Notes under the pieces: generated by a model
The model's database searches: none
What the model was told of the DNA's origin: nothing
What the model saw: the letters and a program-made list of their open reading frames with translations, nothing else
Shown: piece after piece, positions 5,898-13,383 of the stretch
Numbering within the stretch: the stretch's first letter is position 1
Layout: every line of letters begins with the position of its first letter
Origin: an uncultured Bacteroides sp.
Lineage (GTDB): Bacteria; Bacteroidota; Bacteroidia; Bacteroidales; Bacteroidaceae
Reading direction: 5' to 3'
Assembly (NCBI GenBank): GCA_959606905.1
Contig: CAUHML010000063.1
Coordinates: 1-17,130, forward strand
Length of the DNA: 17,130 bases
Translations under genes and position numbers: made by a program

Positions 5898-7110
5898 GGT
5901 AGCCTTTCAGAATTTCTCGGGTGACGGTGTAAAAGCGACCGACTTTCTTGGGTGATAAGGAATACTTCTGTCCCGGCAACACGGATATTTGGTAAGTGGA
6001 ATAAGACAACGCATTGGGCGCAGGCTCCAGTTTCCAACACTGTTGCAGGACATTCCTTGCCTGATGGCGTTCCACCCTTACCATTGAATAGTTGAACAAC
6101 GCCAATAGGTCGTTGATGCAGAAATCCACCACATCCACCAGCATGCAGTCCATGATGTCGAGCAGTAGTTCAGCCATGTCAAGTTCTATGCGGCTCCGGT
6201 TGCAGCGGATGATTTTCTCCAATGCTTCCGTGCGTATGAGTGACGGCGAAAACCACATTCGACTTTCTTCTTTGGTTGTCAAGTCACGATGCAACAGATA
6301 GTGCAAAAATGCTGGGATTTCGTTTTTCAATTTCTGTAGAAACGAAGTATCATCCTTTTCCAATCTGCGAACCTTTCTCACCCAATAACGTGTTTCCTCC
6401 GGCTCAATGTAAACGGGGAAATTCTCGTTATTAGAACACAGCACGAACTTAGCGAAGAACTGCACTTCATAACGGTCTTTCCCTTTGGATTCCATTTTAT
6501 AGGAATGGGCTGTGCTAAGATTCTTCAACCGTTCGCTATCCTCACGGCGGTTGAGCAGCACTTCATCCACAACTATCATCAGTTTGCCTGCCCAATCGGC
6601 ATTGAACTGACTACGAAAGTCCTCATTCGTATTGAAAGTAACATTATCCTGAAACAATGCTTTCAAGAAGTTCAGGAATGTACTCTTGCCTGTATTCCGT
6701 TCTTCCGAAACCAACAGAAGTATCGGCAGCTTCTGCGTGGGTTTTAGGTATAGCAGTTGAAGATAGTCCATTCCCAACTCATACTGCTCACCAAAAATGT
6801 GTTCCACCAGCGAGCGGATATGCTTGAAATCGCCCTCCACAGGAATATGGGTTATCGGCTCGTAAAGGTTATAGAAACCTGCAACCTCTTTTTGATAGTT
6901 AATATGACTCGGCACCGTACAAAAGCCATTATACTTTGTGATGGGAGGAATGTTGTTCTTCCCATAGTCCTGCCGGATAGTGCCAAAGCTCCATTGAATC
7001 CGGCGAGTGATAGTTGTACCATCAACCAAAGGTTGCTGCACTACCTTATATATTGTAGTACCTACCCGAATATATAATTCTTCCATATTGTTCCTCTTGG
7101 GATTATACAT
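5893..7110 (-). CDS. SF3-like replicative helicase (primase-helicase C-terminal type), 405 aa
   Basis: An ATP-dependent helicase of the phage/plasmid D5/DUF5906 kind that would unwind the excised element's origin. Visible motifs: Walker A EERNTGKST (Lys142, Ser143), Walker B KLMIVVDEV (Asp182, Glu183), motif C FVLCSNNE at 222-229, and a conserved Arg in EETRYW (Arg241) as a candidate arginine finger. The C-terminal 100 residues resemble a winged DNA-binding tail. There is no primase domain, so host primase or another protein must prime. The annotated ATG overlaps the stop of the upstream HTH gene by 8 bases (ATGTATAA). An ATG eight codons later (at 7086), preceded by AAGAGGA, fits ribosome binding better. 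Transcriptionally it follows the HTH gene, and the GTTGA cluster lies at its 3' end. Confidence 0.85.
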   Translation of the reverse strand: MYNPKRNNMEELYIRVGTTIYKVVQQPLVDGTTITRRIQWSFGTIRQDYGKNNIPPITKYNGFCTVPSHINYQKEVAGFYNLYEPITHIPVEGDFKHIRSLVEHIFGEQYELGMDYLQLLYLKPTQKLPILLLVSEERNTGKSTFLNFLKALFQDNVTFNTNEDFRSQFNADWAGKLMIVVDEVLLNRREDSERLKNLSTAHSYKMESKGKDRYEVQFFAKFVLCSNNENFPVYIEPEETRYWVRKVRRLEKDDTSFLQKLKNEIPAFLHYLLHRDLTTKEESRMWFSPSLIRTEALEKIIRCNRSRIELDMAELLLDIMDCMLVDVVDFCINDLLALFNYSMVRVERHQARNVLQQCWKLEPAPNALSYSTYQISVLPGQKYSLSPKKVGRFYTVTREILKGYR

Positions 7111-7408
7111 TCAATTCACTACAGCCAGAACCCTGCACTTTCGATTTCACAAGTGAAGTAATCTCCCTTTTTGAGTAAAGGTTGCGTCCACCTAACTTGT
7201 GAACGATGATTGTACCCTCTTTCTGCATACGCCACAAAGTGGTGTAGGTGATGTGGAGCCGTTCGCATACTTGGTCGCGCGTATAGTATTCGTCACTCTC
7301 TTCTGGTGTCAAGTCAGTTTGAGACTTTTTCCCAATCAGTTCTTCTACTAATTCAGAAACAACCTGCTTGAGGTCATCCTTCTGTAACATGATAAAATTT
7401 CCTTGCAT
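7103..7408 (-). CDS. Excisionase-like HTH protein (MerR/HTH_17 type), 101 aa
   Basis: Residues 41-90 form a compact winged helix-turn-helix of the excisionase kind: YYTRDQVCERLHITYTTLWR is the HTH, and HKLGGRNLYSKREI is the wing and following strand. Such proteins in Bacteroides elements bind the recombination region or act as local regulators. The N-terminal 40 residues are a charged helix. Met7 is an alternative start. It is the first gene after the terminator at 7458-7502, and its stop overlaps the helicase start, implying translational coupling. It is far from the integrase, so a role in replication control is as likely as excision. Confidence 0.8.
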   Translation of the reverse strand: MQGNFIMLQKDDLKQVVSELVEELIGKKSQTDLTPEESDEYYTRDQVCERLHITYTTLWRMQKEGTIIVHKLGGRNLYSKREITSLVKSKVQGSGCSELNV

Positions 7409-7457
7409 AATATGTTGTTTAGATGATTATGCCGCGAAATTATTATAGAACACAAAG

Positions 7458-7502
7458 AAAGCACCTCGGTAAAAATCGTGTCGATTTCTGCCGAGGTGCT
7501 TT
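7458..7502 (-). terminator. Strong intrinsic terminator
   Basis: AAAGCACCTCGG (7458-7469) pairs perfectly with CCGAGGTGCTTT (7491-7502). An inner helix AAATCG/CGATTT surrounds TGT. T-rich sequence follows on the minus strand and TTTT on the plus strand, so it can work both ways. It lies 48 bp after the stop of the 471-aa gene and separates the ATPase operon from the HTH-helicase operon. Confidence 0.9.
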
Positions 7503-7549
7503 TAACAGGATAGCGTTTCTTTTTAACTAATCAAGCGTTTATGATAGAA

Positions 7550-8965
7550 TCAATATACATTGGGGGAAAGCAAGGTACGCAGTCTTATGCCCATCAACTT
7601 CGCTTGTTCCCTTCCTGTTTGAATAGTTTTTTCTGATAAGTTTAAATTATGATCATAGTCGCCATGTTCATTGATAATGGCACAATAAAGGGCTTCTGCC
7701 CAATCAAAACCAAATTTGAATCCAAGGGATGGGAATTTCTCCAAAATGGCAGTATGAAAAGTTCGGTAATTGTAAGAGTCATTAAGCAAACCGCCATTAG
7801 TCAACGCAGCAAAAATATAGGCAAGAACGGAGTCTGTAGCATTTGTTTCCATCCATTCGGTGAGTATTGTCTCTATCCCATTGGTAAGAAGTTCCGCATA
7901 AGGTTGTATAAGCATTTCCTCAAGCAGAACACAGACTTGCTTGCGTCCACGGCGTCCTTTAGATGCCTGTAAGGTGGAACTGACCACCTCTTTTGCCGCA
8001 CCATTTTTACCCATAGCTTTCCATGCCCCTTTGGTATAAGCCGCTTTGTCAAAACTGGTAAGCATTAAAGAGCGTATAAATTGCCCACCAAAACCTTTCT
8101 GCCAGACAGACGAGTTTTCTCCCATCATTGTTTTGGAGAGTAAATCTCCCATCTTCACAAAACCATCGTCAAATATCATCCAGTAGAACGCACTACACAT
8201 GAAAGGATTGTTATGCAGGAGTTTTTGTTTCGTAGCCTCTTGATTAAATGTAGAAGCAAACAAGGCTGTCAGTTTCTCATGGACTTGTTGGTAATTGCTT
8301 CCAAATTGAGCTTTATTGTAGCTTTCAGTCCCAGGACAAAGACTTTCAAGTAATTCTGTAATGCCCTTAATTCCATTGAGAGACAGCATCTCTGCCAAGT
8401 AAGACATGCCTTTAAGAATGAAAGTCATGTCACCTTCGTATGCTTTGGCAAAAAGATTTGTAAATTCTTGATAGTCTCCGGGGTGTTCATAGTGCCAGCG
8501 ACGCAAGCTGAGCAAATTCAAATCCTTGTTAACTGCTTCTTGAGTTTCACGTTTCTCGTCCTCCCAATAAGCATGAATGCCTTCTTTAATGTATTTTGCA
8601 TCCTCTGATTGCTCAAATTTGCTTATGGCATATTCTATTTCCTTAAGCCCATTGTCCAGTTCCAAATAGCAATACAAGCAGCAGGCAGACACATTCCCAT
8701 CTTCTATGGCATTGGAGAATTTGTCAATCATCTCATCGGTAGCAGCCCCTTCTTCTGTGGTCATTATCTCCAGGATTATACTTTGTAGCTTGTTTGCCTC
8801 ATCATCTATCTGTTTACTGTAGTTATCGCACAACAGGTTCTTTAAGATTGATTGAATCTTACTCTTAAAGTCTGTATAGATTTCTTGATTCGCTTCAAGC
8901 CATTCCTGCATTTTCGCTTGAAGATGAAACTTATCAGGGAAAAGTCCCTTCATATTATTGTCCAT
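7550..8965 (-). CDS. Unrecognised 471-aa protein, partner of the AAA/DUF4143 ATPase
   Basis: I do not recognise a family. The protein is soluble and almost entirely helical: a charged N-terminal region (1-170) with several amphipathic helices, a central part with LFAKAYEGDMTFILKGMSYL (about 168-187), then a hydrophobic helical region containing NPFMCSAFYWMIFDDGF (about 254-270). A basic loop SKGRRGRKQVC lies near 340. The C-terminal 130 residues contain a Trp/Phe-rich core (FPSLGFKFGFDWAEALYC). No catalytic motif, signal peptide or membrane span is convincing. It starts 21 bp after the ATPase stop on the same strand and is followed by a strong terminator, so the two form a dedicated operon with the promoter at 10299. 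It may be a structural or effector partner of the ATPase, but that rests on context only. Confidence 0.7.
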   Translation of the reverse strand: MDNNMKGLFPDKFHLQAKMQEWLEANQEIYTDFKSKIQSILKNLLCDNYSKQIDDEANKLQSIILEIMTTEEGAATDEMIDKFSNAIEDGNVSACCLYCYLELDNGLKEIEYAISKFEQSEDAKYIKEGIHAYWEDEKRETQEAVNKDLNLLSLRRWHYEHPGDYQEFTNLFAKAYEGDMTFILKGMSYLAEMLSLNGIKGITELLESLCPGTESYNKAQFGSNYQQVHEKLTALFASTFNQEATKQKLLHNNPFMCSAFYWMIFDDGFVKMGDLLSKTMMGENSSVWQKGFGGQFIRSLMLTSFDKAAYTKGAWKAMGKNGAAKEVVSSTLQASKGRRGRKQVCVLLEEMLIQPYAELLTNGIETILTEWMETNATDSVLAYIFAALTNGGLLNDSYNYRTFHTAILEKFPSLGFKFGFDWAEALYCAIINEHGDYDHNLNLSEKTIQTGREQAKLMGIRLRTLLSPNVY

Positions 8966-8986
8966 ATAAACAGTTTCGCTAAATGG

Positions 8987-10279
8987 TTAATCTTTGAGAC
9001 ATGCCAAAGGAATTACTTTAACTCCATCGGGACGAGAGTATGCCATTGTTCCACCCGTCATCACAATAAGCAAGTCTGGCTCCCGAATAGGCACCTGCTT
9101 CTCCGTTTTATTGTGCTCCTGTATCAGCCTTTTGAGTTCGAGTAAGTGTTTAGCTCCTTCATCAATTTCGCTACTACCAAGTTTGCACTCAATGAGAGCA
9201 TAACGTCCATCTTCCAAATGCAGCACTATGTCCGCTTCCAAGTCGTATCGGTCATGGTAGTAAGATACATGACTGTTCAAATCAATGGTGTACGCCTTTA
9301 GGTCACGAATACACATCTGCTCAAAGATAAATCCAAACGTCCTAAGCTGCATACTTAATGATTCGGGAGATAGTCCCAAAAGGGCAATCGGTATAGAAGG
9401 GTCACAGAAGCATCGTTTTACACTGCTTCTGATAGCGGTCTTGCTTCTTATGGCAGGACACCATGCACTTATGTTCTGGATAACAAATAGTTTTTCTAAA
9501 GCCGAAACATAATCATCAAATGTATCTACGTGGCAACTTACTTCGCCAGACGAGGTTACATCATCCAAAAGAGATTTTTTCTTGACCAATGTCGAAACAT
9601 TCCTGGCATAGGCCCGAAGTATCATGCTGGTCAGTTTGGCATCTCTTTTTTTCCCATCAATACCGGAAACATCGTCAGAACAAATGGTTTGAACATAGTT
9701 CTTTGCCACTAGTAATTGAGCTTTTGGAGTACGAGCCAACAAAGAAGCCGGCCATCCACCTCGGGATGCGGCAAAGATTAGGTCTTCGACGGTCATCTTA
9801 GACATTTTACCGTCAATATCATAATCAGGATTGTTGAAAAGTTCTTTCAATGAAACTTCGCCCGTAGATTCTTGCGACTCCCACAAGCTCATAGGCAACA
9901 TACGCAGCCGGGCAATACGACCAGCTCCGGAATGATGTATTTGAGATTTGTCAACAGCATTGGAACCAGTGAGTATAAATTGTCCGGGAATTTGGCGGTC
10001 ATCAACAGTTGTTCGTACCGCATCCCACAACATTGGAGCATCTTGCCACTCATCAATAAGACGAGGTGTATCTCCTTTTAACAGAATGGACGGCTTAGTT
10101 TTAGCTGTGGCTAAATACTCCTCACGCATACTTGGGTCTTGCATTCTCAAGATGCTATTGGCAAGTTGAGATGCCGTAGTGGTTTTACCGCACCATTTGG
10201 GACCTTCTATCAATACTGCCCCAAATGCATCTAGTAAATCTTGCAGCAGGGCATCGGCTGTTCTTTTATAATAATTCAT
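8987..10279 (-). CDS. AAA_14/DUF4143 ATPase, 430 aa
   Basis: A P-loop ATPase of the AAA_14 plus DUF4143 architecture. The motifs are Walker A GPKWCGKTTT (Gly26 to Thr33), Walker B PRLIDEWQD (Asp76, Glu77), sensor FILTGSNA at 101-108, and the family signature HSGAGRIARLRMLPMSLWES at 116-134. The C-terminal domain ends in a PD-(D/E)XK-like strand pattern (EADIVLHLEDG then YALIECKLG, with Asp350, Glu364 and Lys366), so it might bind or cut DNA. Proteins of this family are very common in Bacteroidetes and archaea, and their biological role is poorly known. It has its own promoter (10299-10306) 20 bp upstream, with the 23-bp repeat array just behind it, and leads into the 471-aa gene. Full-length, with no visible lesion. 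Confidence 0.9.
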   Translation of the reverse strand: MNYYKRTADALLQDLLDAFGAVLIEGPKWCGKTTTASQLANSILRMQDPSMREEYLATAKTKPSILLKGDTPRLIDEWQDAPMLWDAVRTTVDDRQIPGQFILTGSNAVDKSQIHHSGAGRIARLRMLPMSLWESQESTGEVSLKELFNNPDYDIDGKMSKMTVEDLIFAASRGGWPASLLARTPKAQLLVAKNYVQTICSDDVSGIDGKKRDAKLTSMILRAYARNVSTLVKKKSLLDDVTSSGEVSCHVDTFDDYVSALEKLFVIQNISAWCPAIRSKTAIRSSVKRCFCDPSIPIALLGLSPESLSMQLRTFGFIFEQMCIRDLKAYTIDLNSHVSYYHDRYDLEADIVLHLEDGRYALIECKLGSSEIDEGAKHLLELKRLIQEHNKTEKQVPIREPDLLIVMTGGTMAYSRPDGVKVIPLACLKD

Positions 10280-10298
10280 ATAATATATTTTTCAATGG

Positions 10299-10333
10299 CA
10301 AAGATACACATTTTCTGCGAATTGTATTGCCAA
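10299..10333 (-). promoter_or_regulatory. Bacteroidetes promoter for the ATPase operon
   Basis: On the minus strand TATCTTTG (10306-10299) is a perfect TAnnTTTG -7 element. A possible -33 element, TTGG, lies at 10333-10330, separated by 23 bases, slightly long. Transcription would start near 10292 and give a leader of about a dozen bases before the ATG at 10279. Confidence 0.7.
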
Positions 10334-10340
10334 TTCGTGT

Positions 10341-10455
10341 TTTTTGTGGTAATTAAATCCACTTTTTTGTGGTATTTCATTCGGTATTTTTGCTGTGTTT
10401 TGTTCCGTGTTTTTGTGGTATTTCACTTGGTGCTCTTGCGGTAAACAGCTATAAT
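10341..10455 (+). repeat. 23-bp tandem repeat array (four clear units plus one weak)
   Basis: Units begin at 10341, 10364, 10387 and 10410, exactly 23 bp apart, each opening with TTTTTG. Units 2 and 4 share 20 of 23 bases (TTTTTGTGGTATTTCA then YTYGGTR). Units 1 and 3 each match unit 2 at 16 of 23. A decayed fifth unit (CTCTTGCGGTA) starts at 10433 and runs into the integrase stop codon. The array fills the gap between the integrase end and the ATPase promoter. An operator array, iterons or protein-loading sites are possible. Confidence 0.75.
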
Positions 10456-11954
10456 TAGTCAGATAGATTAGCTATCAGTTCCATCCTCTCCTCTTCGCTT
10501 AAGCCCTTCAGCATCTCCAACAAAGCTTTCTTATCTACAACTGGGGCAGTTTCTTTAGGCTTCTCATTAAGCAAATAATAATTGTACTCCAACATCTTCG
10601 CAAGAGGATAGGCGCCTATGTAGTTGGAAGTGATGTCACTGCCACCACTATGCCCCATGCTGTCACTTATATATTTATAAGGTACGACACCTGAATTATT
10701 GAGATTGGTAGCAAAGCTATGTCTTGCCCATGTTGGTGATGGTGTTTGTTCCAATCCTATGAGTTTAGCGACTTTTGCCATGTGCTCACGTATATATCTG
10801 TTATAACGTTGGATAACCCATATCTCCTGTTCAGGGGTAATAAGTTCGCTCATTATGGGAAATACCCGTCGCCCAAGTTTTGGAGCATTACCATATCGGT
10901 TGAGTATCTCTTGTATCTCAGGTGTAACAGGAAATATTACCTCACTGGCACTCTCGTTTCGTTCCCGGGTTTTATGACGAAGAAAACGTAACTGTTTGCC
11001 ATGAGTGGCATAGTATAGTTCATCATAAGTCAGACGGAGAGTATCAGCAAGATTTTGCCCATCGCCTAAATACATAAAGAGGAATAATCCAAGGTCGCGA
11101 AATATAGCATGCTTTTCTCGCCCAAGAAACAACTCGTTCCCATCCTTGTCTTTTGCCTCACCTGCTTTCCAGAAGTCATAAAGTTTACGCATGGTAGCCA
11201 CATCAAGAAACTCATGCTTGCGGCTTTGGGATTTATTGTAACCTGTGTCCTTGAACATTTCCTTGGTATCACCTTTCATCAAACCATTTGAGATACACAT
11301 ATTGATGATTGTTCTGAAGCTACGAAGTGCGATGGCAATGGTCGTGGTACTCAGTCCATTTTTCCTCATAATCTTCACCCACTTCAAGACGAACTCCCTG
11401 TTAATGTCAGCAAATGATACATCCGTCCCCAAGTCTTTCACAAAGCGGTTACGAACATCTTTGCTACAACGGGCTGAACCAGCCTTGCCCTCATTGGTCT
11501 TAGATTGAATGTATGAATCCCACACTGTAATAATGGTGCTGTCATCATCTTTTTTACCCTGAAATCTGTCTTGCAGCTTGCGAAGAGAGAAGTTGTTTTC
11601 TGCGATAAGTTGATTGGCGATAAGTTCCACCCTGTCCATTAGATTTTTCATGTCGTTTCTCTCTGTCAGTTGAACACGACGGCCACTTTTCTCGTATTCG
11701 CACAAGGTCAACCATTCTTCCATAGTGTATGTTTTGCCCAAACGAAGAAAGACCTTCTGTCCAGCATGGCACACACGCACAGCCACAGGAAGCGGTTGCG
11801 AGTAATCTCCTGCTTTTCGTATGTCAAGAGTCAACGACCCATATACGTTGCCATTTGCAGCCGTGAATTTGGCGAGGCACTTTTCTCCCCTTGAAGTGGT
11901 TTTGGCTTCCATTTTTGCCGTTTTAGTGACCTTATTCGTTTCTTTCTTCTCCAT
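10455..11954 (-). CDS. int: Tyrosine recombinase (integrase) of element 1, about 499 aa
   Basis: An integrase that catalyses site-specific insertion into tRNA-Met and excision. It has an N-terminal basic segment and arm-binding domain (about 1-130), then a core-binding SAM-like domain (about 140-235: VWDSYIQSK to RTIINMCISNG). The catalytic domain begins near 250, with RHKT (Lys328), TWARHSFAT (Arg411, His412), MGHSG (His435) and the tyrosine region SNYIGAYP (Tyr445 or Tyr449). The usual first Arg (TGLR) is replaced: MYLGDGQNLADTLRL. IntDOT of CTnDOT likewise lacks this Arg. I choose the ATG at 11954 because the promoter at 12029-12059 would place a start at 12122 upstream of transcription. 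The gene ends inside the 23-bp repeat array. Confidence 0.93.
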   Translation of the reverse strand: MEKKETNKVTKTAKMEAKTTSRGEKCLAKFTAANGNVYGSLTLDIRKAGDYSQPLPVAVRVCHAGQKVFLRLGKTYTMEEWLTLCEYEKSGRRVQLTERNDMKNLMDRVELIANQLIAENNFSLRKLQDRFQGKKDDDSTIITVWDSYIQSKTNEGKAGSARCSKDVRNRFVKDLGTDVSFADINREFVLKWVKIMRKNGLSTTTIAIALRSFRTIINMCISNGLMKGDTKEMFKDTGYNKSQSRKHEFLDVATMRKLYDFWKAGEAKDKDGNELFLGREKHAIFRDLGLFLFMYLGDGQNLADTLRLTYDELYYATHGKQLRFLRHKTRERNESASEVIFPVTPEIQEILNRYGNAPKLGRRVFPIMSELITPEQEIWVIQRYNRYIREHMAKVAKLIGLEQTPSPTWARHSFATNLNNSGVVPYKYISDSMGHSGGSDITSNYIGAYPLAKMLEYNYYLLNEKPKETAPVVDKKALLEMLKGLSEEERMELIANLSD

Positions 11955-11990
11955 AATATGTTTATTTACAAGTGATATTCCGCTTTCTTT

Positions 11991-12012
11991 GGTGACCTTC
12001 AGGTGACCTTTT
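11991..12012 (+). repeat. Right end repeat of element 1 (GGTGACC type)
   Basis: GGTGACCTTCAGGTGACC followed by TTTT is a direct repeat of 78-99 (21 of 22). Two identical GGTGACC half sites are 11 bp apart, one DNA turn. It lies in the integrase 5' leader, between promoter and start codon. A protein bound here could both assist recombination and repress the integrase. Because the two copies run in the same orientation while the integrase genes next to them point in opposite directions, they are not simply shared gene leaders. Confidence 0.6.
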
Positions 12013-12028
12013 CGCACGGAAACTACTG

Positions 12029-12059
12029 CAAATATACGTATTTTCCTGCAAACCACAAA
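12029..12059 (-). promoter_or_regulatory. Integrase promoter
   Basis: On the minus strand TTTG (12059-12056), exactly 19 bases, then TATATTTG (12036-12029) is a textbook Bacteroidetes sigma-ABfr promoter. The start point would be near 12022, leaving a leader of about 67 bases that contains the GGTGACC direct repeat. This fixes the integrase start at 11954. Confidence 0.9.
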
Positions 12060-12125
12060 ATGCATTAAGTATTGACAATCAGTATATTTATATAATATGT
12101 AATTCCATGAAATACCATACAAAAA

Positions 12126-12173
12126 GACTCATAATCTGGAGGTCCCTGGTTCAAGCCCAGGCTGGTCCACAAA
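12126..12173 (+). repeat. att: att copy: displaced 3' part of tRNA-Met (element 1/element 2 junction)
   Basis: Forty-eight bases from GACTCATAATC, which contains the CAT anticodon loop, to CCACAAA are identical to 16612-16659. The T-arm and acceptor part corresponds to 1-28 with two compensating differences. No 5' half precedes it, so it is not a functional tRNA. It is the recombination core left by tandem insertion. Confidence 0.93.
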
Positions 12174-12192
12174 GCATAAAACAAAGAAAATC

Positions 12193-12226
12193 AAGCCGTT
12201 ACAAAGAGATTTGTAGCGGCTTTTTT
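12193..12226 (+). terminator. Terminator after the att copy
   Basis: AAGCCG (12193-12198) pairs with CGGCTT (12217-12222), and TACAAA (12200-12205) pairs with TTTGTA (12210-12215) around GAGA. A T run follows. The inner helix is the same as in the terminator at 38-70, but the outer helix differs by compensating changes. It lies where the terminator of the original tRNA would be. Confidence 0.85.
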
Positions 12227-12228
12227 CT

Positions 12229-12265
12229 TTGCACACAAAAGTTCATTGCACACAATTTGCACACA
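12229..12265 (+). repeat. Left end repeats of element 2 (TTGCACACA)
   Basis: TTGCACACA occurs at 12229, 12246 and 12257. The last two are 11 bp apart, as are the TTGCACGCA copies at 16466 and 16477 near the other end. The 25-bp blocks 12246-12270 and 16466-16490 agree at 22 positions in the same orientation. Probable arm-type sites of element 2's integrase; this is inferred from placement. Nothing else is evident between 12266 and 12444 except a short inverted repeat region near 12360. Confidence 0.65.
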
Positions 12266-12444
12266 GCTTCCGAGAAGTACTGATAATCAATGATAAACGA
12301 AACACACCGGTAAATTACATCGCATTTCATCTCGTTTCTTTCTTTCATAACTATTGCCTTACCGGTTGAGGTTTTTCACCGATAGTATAATACAAATAAA
12401 AGGGATAAGCTACACACCGATAGTTATCCCTTTTATTCTCAAAA

Positions 12445-13169
12445 TCACTTTTTGATAGGAGGAATGAGCCCGTATTTTGCGGCTATTTCAAATAAGCGGT
12501 CACTGTTATATCGATACTGCCCCACTATCATAGCGGAATATTCACTATCAGTTTCATCATAGTCATAATTGGGATAAAAACTACTAACCTTATGGAATAA
12601 AGCCCTACCTTCCTCATCAAACATATTCTTAATGATATTGCCAATAGCAATCCAATCGTTGTAATAATAAGTAATATCCACTTGACTTCATCAATATAAA
12701 GTTCGCGTTCCCTTTGAGCTTCCTCATGTTCTTTGATATTCCTTTCCAACCGCTCAAAGTAAGCGTCACCGAGTCCTTTCTCTTCAAGTGTTTTATCAAA
12801 CATATCAATGATTTCATCTGAAAATTCTTCTTCATCGTCATCTTCGGTCCAATCATCCAAAGTGGCAAATATATCTTCCCCGTTATCTTCTTTCTCTGGT
12901 GAAGAAGTATCTTCAACCTCTGTTTCATCCTCGCACTCAATATCCGGCCCTAACATATCGATAAGCTCGTCAATGGTATACTCTCTTTTCTCTGGAGTAT
13001 TCTCCGCAACGTCTTCTTGGGTAGTAGGCTCGTTTACGCTCGCTTCCTGTTCTTGAACAACAACAGGCTTTTCTTCTACTGCTTTCTTTTTCTTTGGAGA
13101 TTTCTTTTTAGCTCCTACAACCTCAGTAGTCAAAGGTTGTTCTTCTTGGGTTCTTTTCTTACGTGTCAT
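12445..13169 (-). pseudogene. Frameshifted gene: basic/acidic N-terminus plus primase-C-terminal-like domain
   Basis: The first frame, starting at ATG 13167-13169, encodes a Lys-rich start (residues 1-32), a long acidic low-complexity stretch (about 40-125) and a charged helix ending RERELYIDEVK (to residue 163). It then runs into an unrelated hydrophobic tail. The frame one base away continues as VDITYYYNDWIAIGNIIKNM and then a GRALFHKVSS segment to a stop at 12445-12447. That segment looks like the PriCT-type domain attached to primases and helicases in mobile elements. A one-base loss near 12680 would explain the break and a restored product would be about 241 aa. Alternatively the second part is a separate 78-aa gene using the GTG at 12681, coupled by overlap. 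I favour a broken gene, with moderate confidence in the PriCT likeness. Confidence 0.55.
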
Positions 13170-13383
13170 AACTTTATTTATTTTGACATTAATAATTTTC
13201 CGAGTAATTGAATTTTCGGTTAATACATATATCCACGATATTGTCAGAATATAAGGGAATAGGGTATTTTAACTATATTATTAAGCCCTCGCACCAGTAA
13301 TTTAGCACAAAGAAAGCTCGGTTATCCTAATGAGTAGGTATTACCGGGCAAAGAGAGAAGACAGCTCATATAAGCTATATAGG

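Larger units (their letters stand above)
29..12173. mobile_element. Element 1: integrative mobilizable element in tRNA-Met
   Basis: The element is bounded on the left by the tRNA 3' end (1-28) and on the right by a displaced copy of the tRNA 3' part (12126-12173). Nearly all its genes are on the minus strand: integrase, ATPase, 471-aa protein, excisionase-like HTH, helicase, two small genes, oriT, relaxase and PIN protein. Both ends carry the same 22-bp direct repeat with a GGTGACC core. There are no type IV secretion genes, so by analogy with NBU and MOBV-type Bacteroides elements it would be mobilized by a resident conjugative element. The left 800 bases hold a decayed integrase from another element, so the left end may be composite. 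The exact crossover points are not visible. Confidence 0.8.

Noticed and set aside
10341..10455. CRISPR array
   Set aside because: The 23-bp units are contiguous with no spacers between them and there are no cas genes in the window.
10455..12122. Integrase start at 12122 (555 aa)
   Set aside because: The near-perfect promoter at 12029-12059 lies inside that extension, and the first 56 residues do not look like an integrase arm domain.
12126..12173. Second tRNA-Met gene (likewise at 16612)
   Set aside because: Only the part from the anticodon loop to the 3' end is present and no acceptor 5' strand or D-arm precedes it, so it is an att copy, not a tRNA gene.
12528..12680. Transmembrane anchor at the end of the first frame of the primase-like gene (WILLIITTIGLLLA)
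   Set aside because: It appears only after the frame break and is the out-of-frame reading of the well-formed PriCT-like segment, so the hydrophobicity is probably accidental.
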